Source: Azospirillum brasilense (GTDB lineage: Bacteria > Pseudomonadota > Alphaproteobacteria > Azospirillales > Azospirillaceae). From it: DNA of 64,000 bases. The notes beneath the pieces are model-generated. The model was not told where the DNA came from, made no database searches, and saw only the letters and a list, made by a program, of their open reading frames with translations. The DNA is taken from positions 38,509 to 102,508 of the forward strand of contig NZ_VITH01000019.1 in the NCBI RefSeq assembly GCF_007827815.1, in the 5' to 3' direction. The number at the start of each line of letters is the position of its first letter. Positions within the stretch are counted from its first letter, which is position 1. Of the stretch, positions 62,833 through 64,000 are shown one piece after another. Made by a program: the position numbers and the translations under genes.

Positions 62833-64000
62833 TGACCTGGGGTACCAATCCAGCCGGAACGGTGCCGTGGGGGGCGCGGGGCTTTGCCGCCCTGCCGTCC
62901 CCGCCGGCCTTCGTCTCCGCCACGCAGGGCAGCGTGTGCGACGTGGTGTTCCTGGTCGAGATGCAGCCCGCCACCGGAGCCACGGCGACGGTGGAGCGCA
63001 AGCCGCTCGTCCAGGGCACCTATGCGTGGGGCACGCTGCCCTATCGCCAGCCGTCGCCGCCGTCGATCCGCATCGACTGGTCGGATCGGGACTGGACCAG
63101 CCGGCCGGACGATGCCCGCGCCAACGTCCATTTTGAAGGGCGGGTGGAGCCGCCGCAGTTTGATCGCAGCATCCCCATCGTGCCGGGATCGGGCAGGGCG
63201 GCGGTGTCCATCGGCGAGCTTGTGGCGGTCAACGCCGATGGGGTCTACGACAGTTACCCCGACGCCTACGCGATCGACGCCACGCCGGTCCGGGTGGCCG
63301 TCCTGCCCAAGCGGTCCAGCCGCTACAGCGAGGCGGCCACCGTGTTCCAGGGCCAGGGCCTGGACTGGTGGGCGGACGGCTCCCTGCATGTCCGGATGCG
63401 GGATGCCGGGTACCTGCTGGACGTGCCGCTCCTGGCCCTCTACGGCGGCACGGGTGGAGCGGACGGCGGGGCGGAACTGGCCGGGAAACCGATCCGGCAG
63501 ACCTACGGTCTTTGCCGCGGCGTGACCGGCGATCTGGTCAACTCCAGCCTGCTGATCTACCGGTTCCATGACCGCCTCGCGGCCGGTGTCGATGCCGTCT
63601 ACATCAAGGGCGCCCCGGTGATCTGGGACGGCAACACCTACGCCAGCTACGCCGCCCTGGCCGCCGCCACGGTGGCCTCGGGGCGGTTCGCGAAGTGGCT
63701 CGGCTCGGACGGCTCCGGCTGGAGGCTCGGGACCGGACCGGACGGCACGCCCACCGCCGACGTCCGGGGCGATGCCGTGGGCGGCTACGTCTCCGACACC
63801 GCGGGCGTGATCCGGCGGCTGTTGGAGCGGGGCGTCCCGACCGCGTCCCTGGCGCTGTCCAGCTTCGCCAGCATGGCGGGTTACCTGCCCGGAACCATCG
63901 GCTACCACGTCGCCGCGCAGAAGGACGTCAGCGTTGCCGCGACGGAGGTTGCTGTGGCAGCTGCCTGCTGGTGGGGCGATGCCGGCGACGGGCTGCTGTC
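62832..64000 (+). CDS. Phage tail-tip/baseplate protein (3' end outside window)
   Basis: At least 389 residues visible, open to the window end. Starts ATG 62832 on the tape-measure stop (TGATG). Beta-rich, with DYDSYPDAYAIDATPVRVAV-like strands and aromatic residues (GLDWWADGSLHVRM). Position after the tape measure indicates a distal tail or tail-hub component; the exact family was not identified. Confidence 0.7.
   Translation, partial: MTWGTNPAGTVPWGARGFAALPSPPAFVSATQGSVCDVVFLVEMQPATGATATVERKPLVQGTYAWGTLPYRQPSPPSIRIDWSDRDWTSRPDDARANVHFEGRVEPPQFDRSIPIVPGSGRAAVSIGELVAVNADGVYDSYPDAYAIDATPVRVAVLPKRSSRYSEAATVFQGQGLDWWADGSLHVRMRDAGYLLDVPLLALYGGTGGADGGAELAGKPIRQTYGLCRGVTGDLVNSSLLIYRFHDRLAAGVDAVYIKGAPVIWDGNTYASYAALAAATVASGRFAKWLGSDGSGWRLGTGPDGTPTADVRGDAVGGYVSDTAGVIRRLLERGVPTASLALSSFASMAGYLPGTIGYHVAAQKDVSVAATEVAVAAACWWGDAGDGLL

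Larger units (their letters stand above)
36446..64000. mobile_element. Lambda-like siphoprophage (right end outside window)
   Basis: From the tRNA-Gln fragment onward: integrase, divergent control region, KilA-N protein, replication genes, late-control region, and head and tail genes in lambda order, all rightward after the integrase. Head genes belong to lambda-type families (gpA terminase, gpB portal, S49 protease, gpD, gpE). A long tape measure indicates a long non-contractile tail. Lysis genes and right att are not in view. Confidence 0.92.

Overview
The window reads as a high-GC alphaproteobacterial chromosome, most like Azospirillum or a relative (Rhodospirillales). That call is inference from gene content and codon use: a complete aerobic-type cobalamin cluster, a branched-chain-amino-acid type ABC importer beside acetoacetate/3-hydroxybutyrate genes, and a lambda-like siphoprophage.

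Region 1 (1-14545) is a corrin-ring biosynthesis cluster. A cobalamin riboswitch on the minus strand leads the operon cobW-cobN-cobG-cobH-cobI-cobJ. Plus-strand cobK is followed by a minus-strand cobL-cobE-cobM group, a plus-strand cbiD, and minus-strand cobA-cobB(cbiA), the last cut by the window edge. Most neighbours overlap by 1-11 nt. The cluster is chemically mixed: aerobic CobG/CobN together with CbiD, and no cobF in view. GC-rich palindromic repeats sit in several gaps, and one copy lies in frame inside cobG.

Region 2 (14758-22924) holds a five-gene HAAT importer (livG-livF-binding protein-livH-livM) with a sigma54-like promoter, then acetoacetyl-CoA synthetase, 3-hydroxybutyrate dehydrogenase and a ribbon-helix-helix protein.

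Region 3 (22925-25310) is a degraded accessory strip: a frameshifted IS5-type element, a 2TM SLATT-like gene broken by an in-frame TGA, and two diverged copies of a hairpin that looks like the terminator downstream of a tRNA.

Region 4 (25311-36464) is an 11.1 kb integrative element bounded by 19-bp direct repeats equal to the 3' end of tRNA-Gln. The order is cargo (sce7726-like nuclease, beta-family protein, ImmA/IrrE protease, 2TM protein, secreted SNase-like protein lacking catalytic residues), a low-similarity operon that ends in a tape-measure N-terminal fragment, a winged-helix replication protein whose gene carries four 16-bp palindromes, a serine recombinase and a tyrosine integrase at the far end. 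No capsid or terminase genes were recognised. This layout resembles a phage satellite and is the most interesting part of the window.

Region 5 (36446 to beyond 64000) is a lambda-like prophage inserted in tandem at the same tRNA-Gln. It starts with a longer tRNA-Gln 3' fragment and an integrase, followed by regulators, a KilA-N protein, replication genes (a replication protein with an iteron-like cluster and a primase-helicase), a late-control segment with promoter and terminators, terminase, portal, protease, decoration and capsid proteins, a tail tube protein, a tail chaperone with a -1 slippery site, a tape measure and a tail-tip protein cut by the window end. The intact tRNA-Gln should lie past the right edge.
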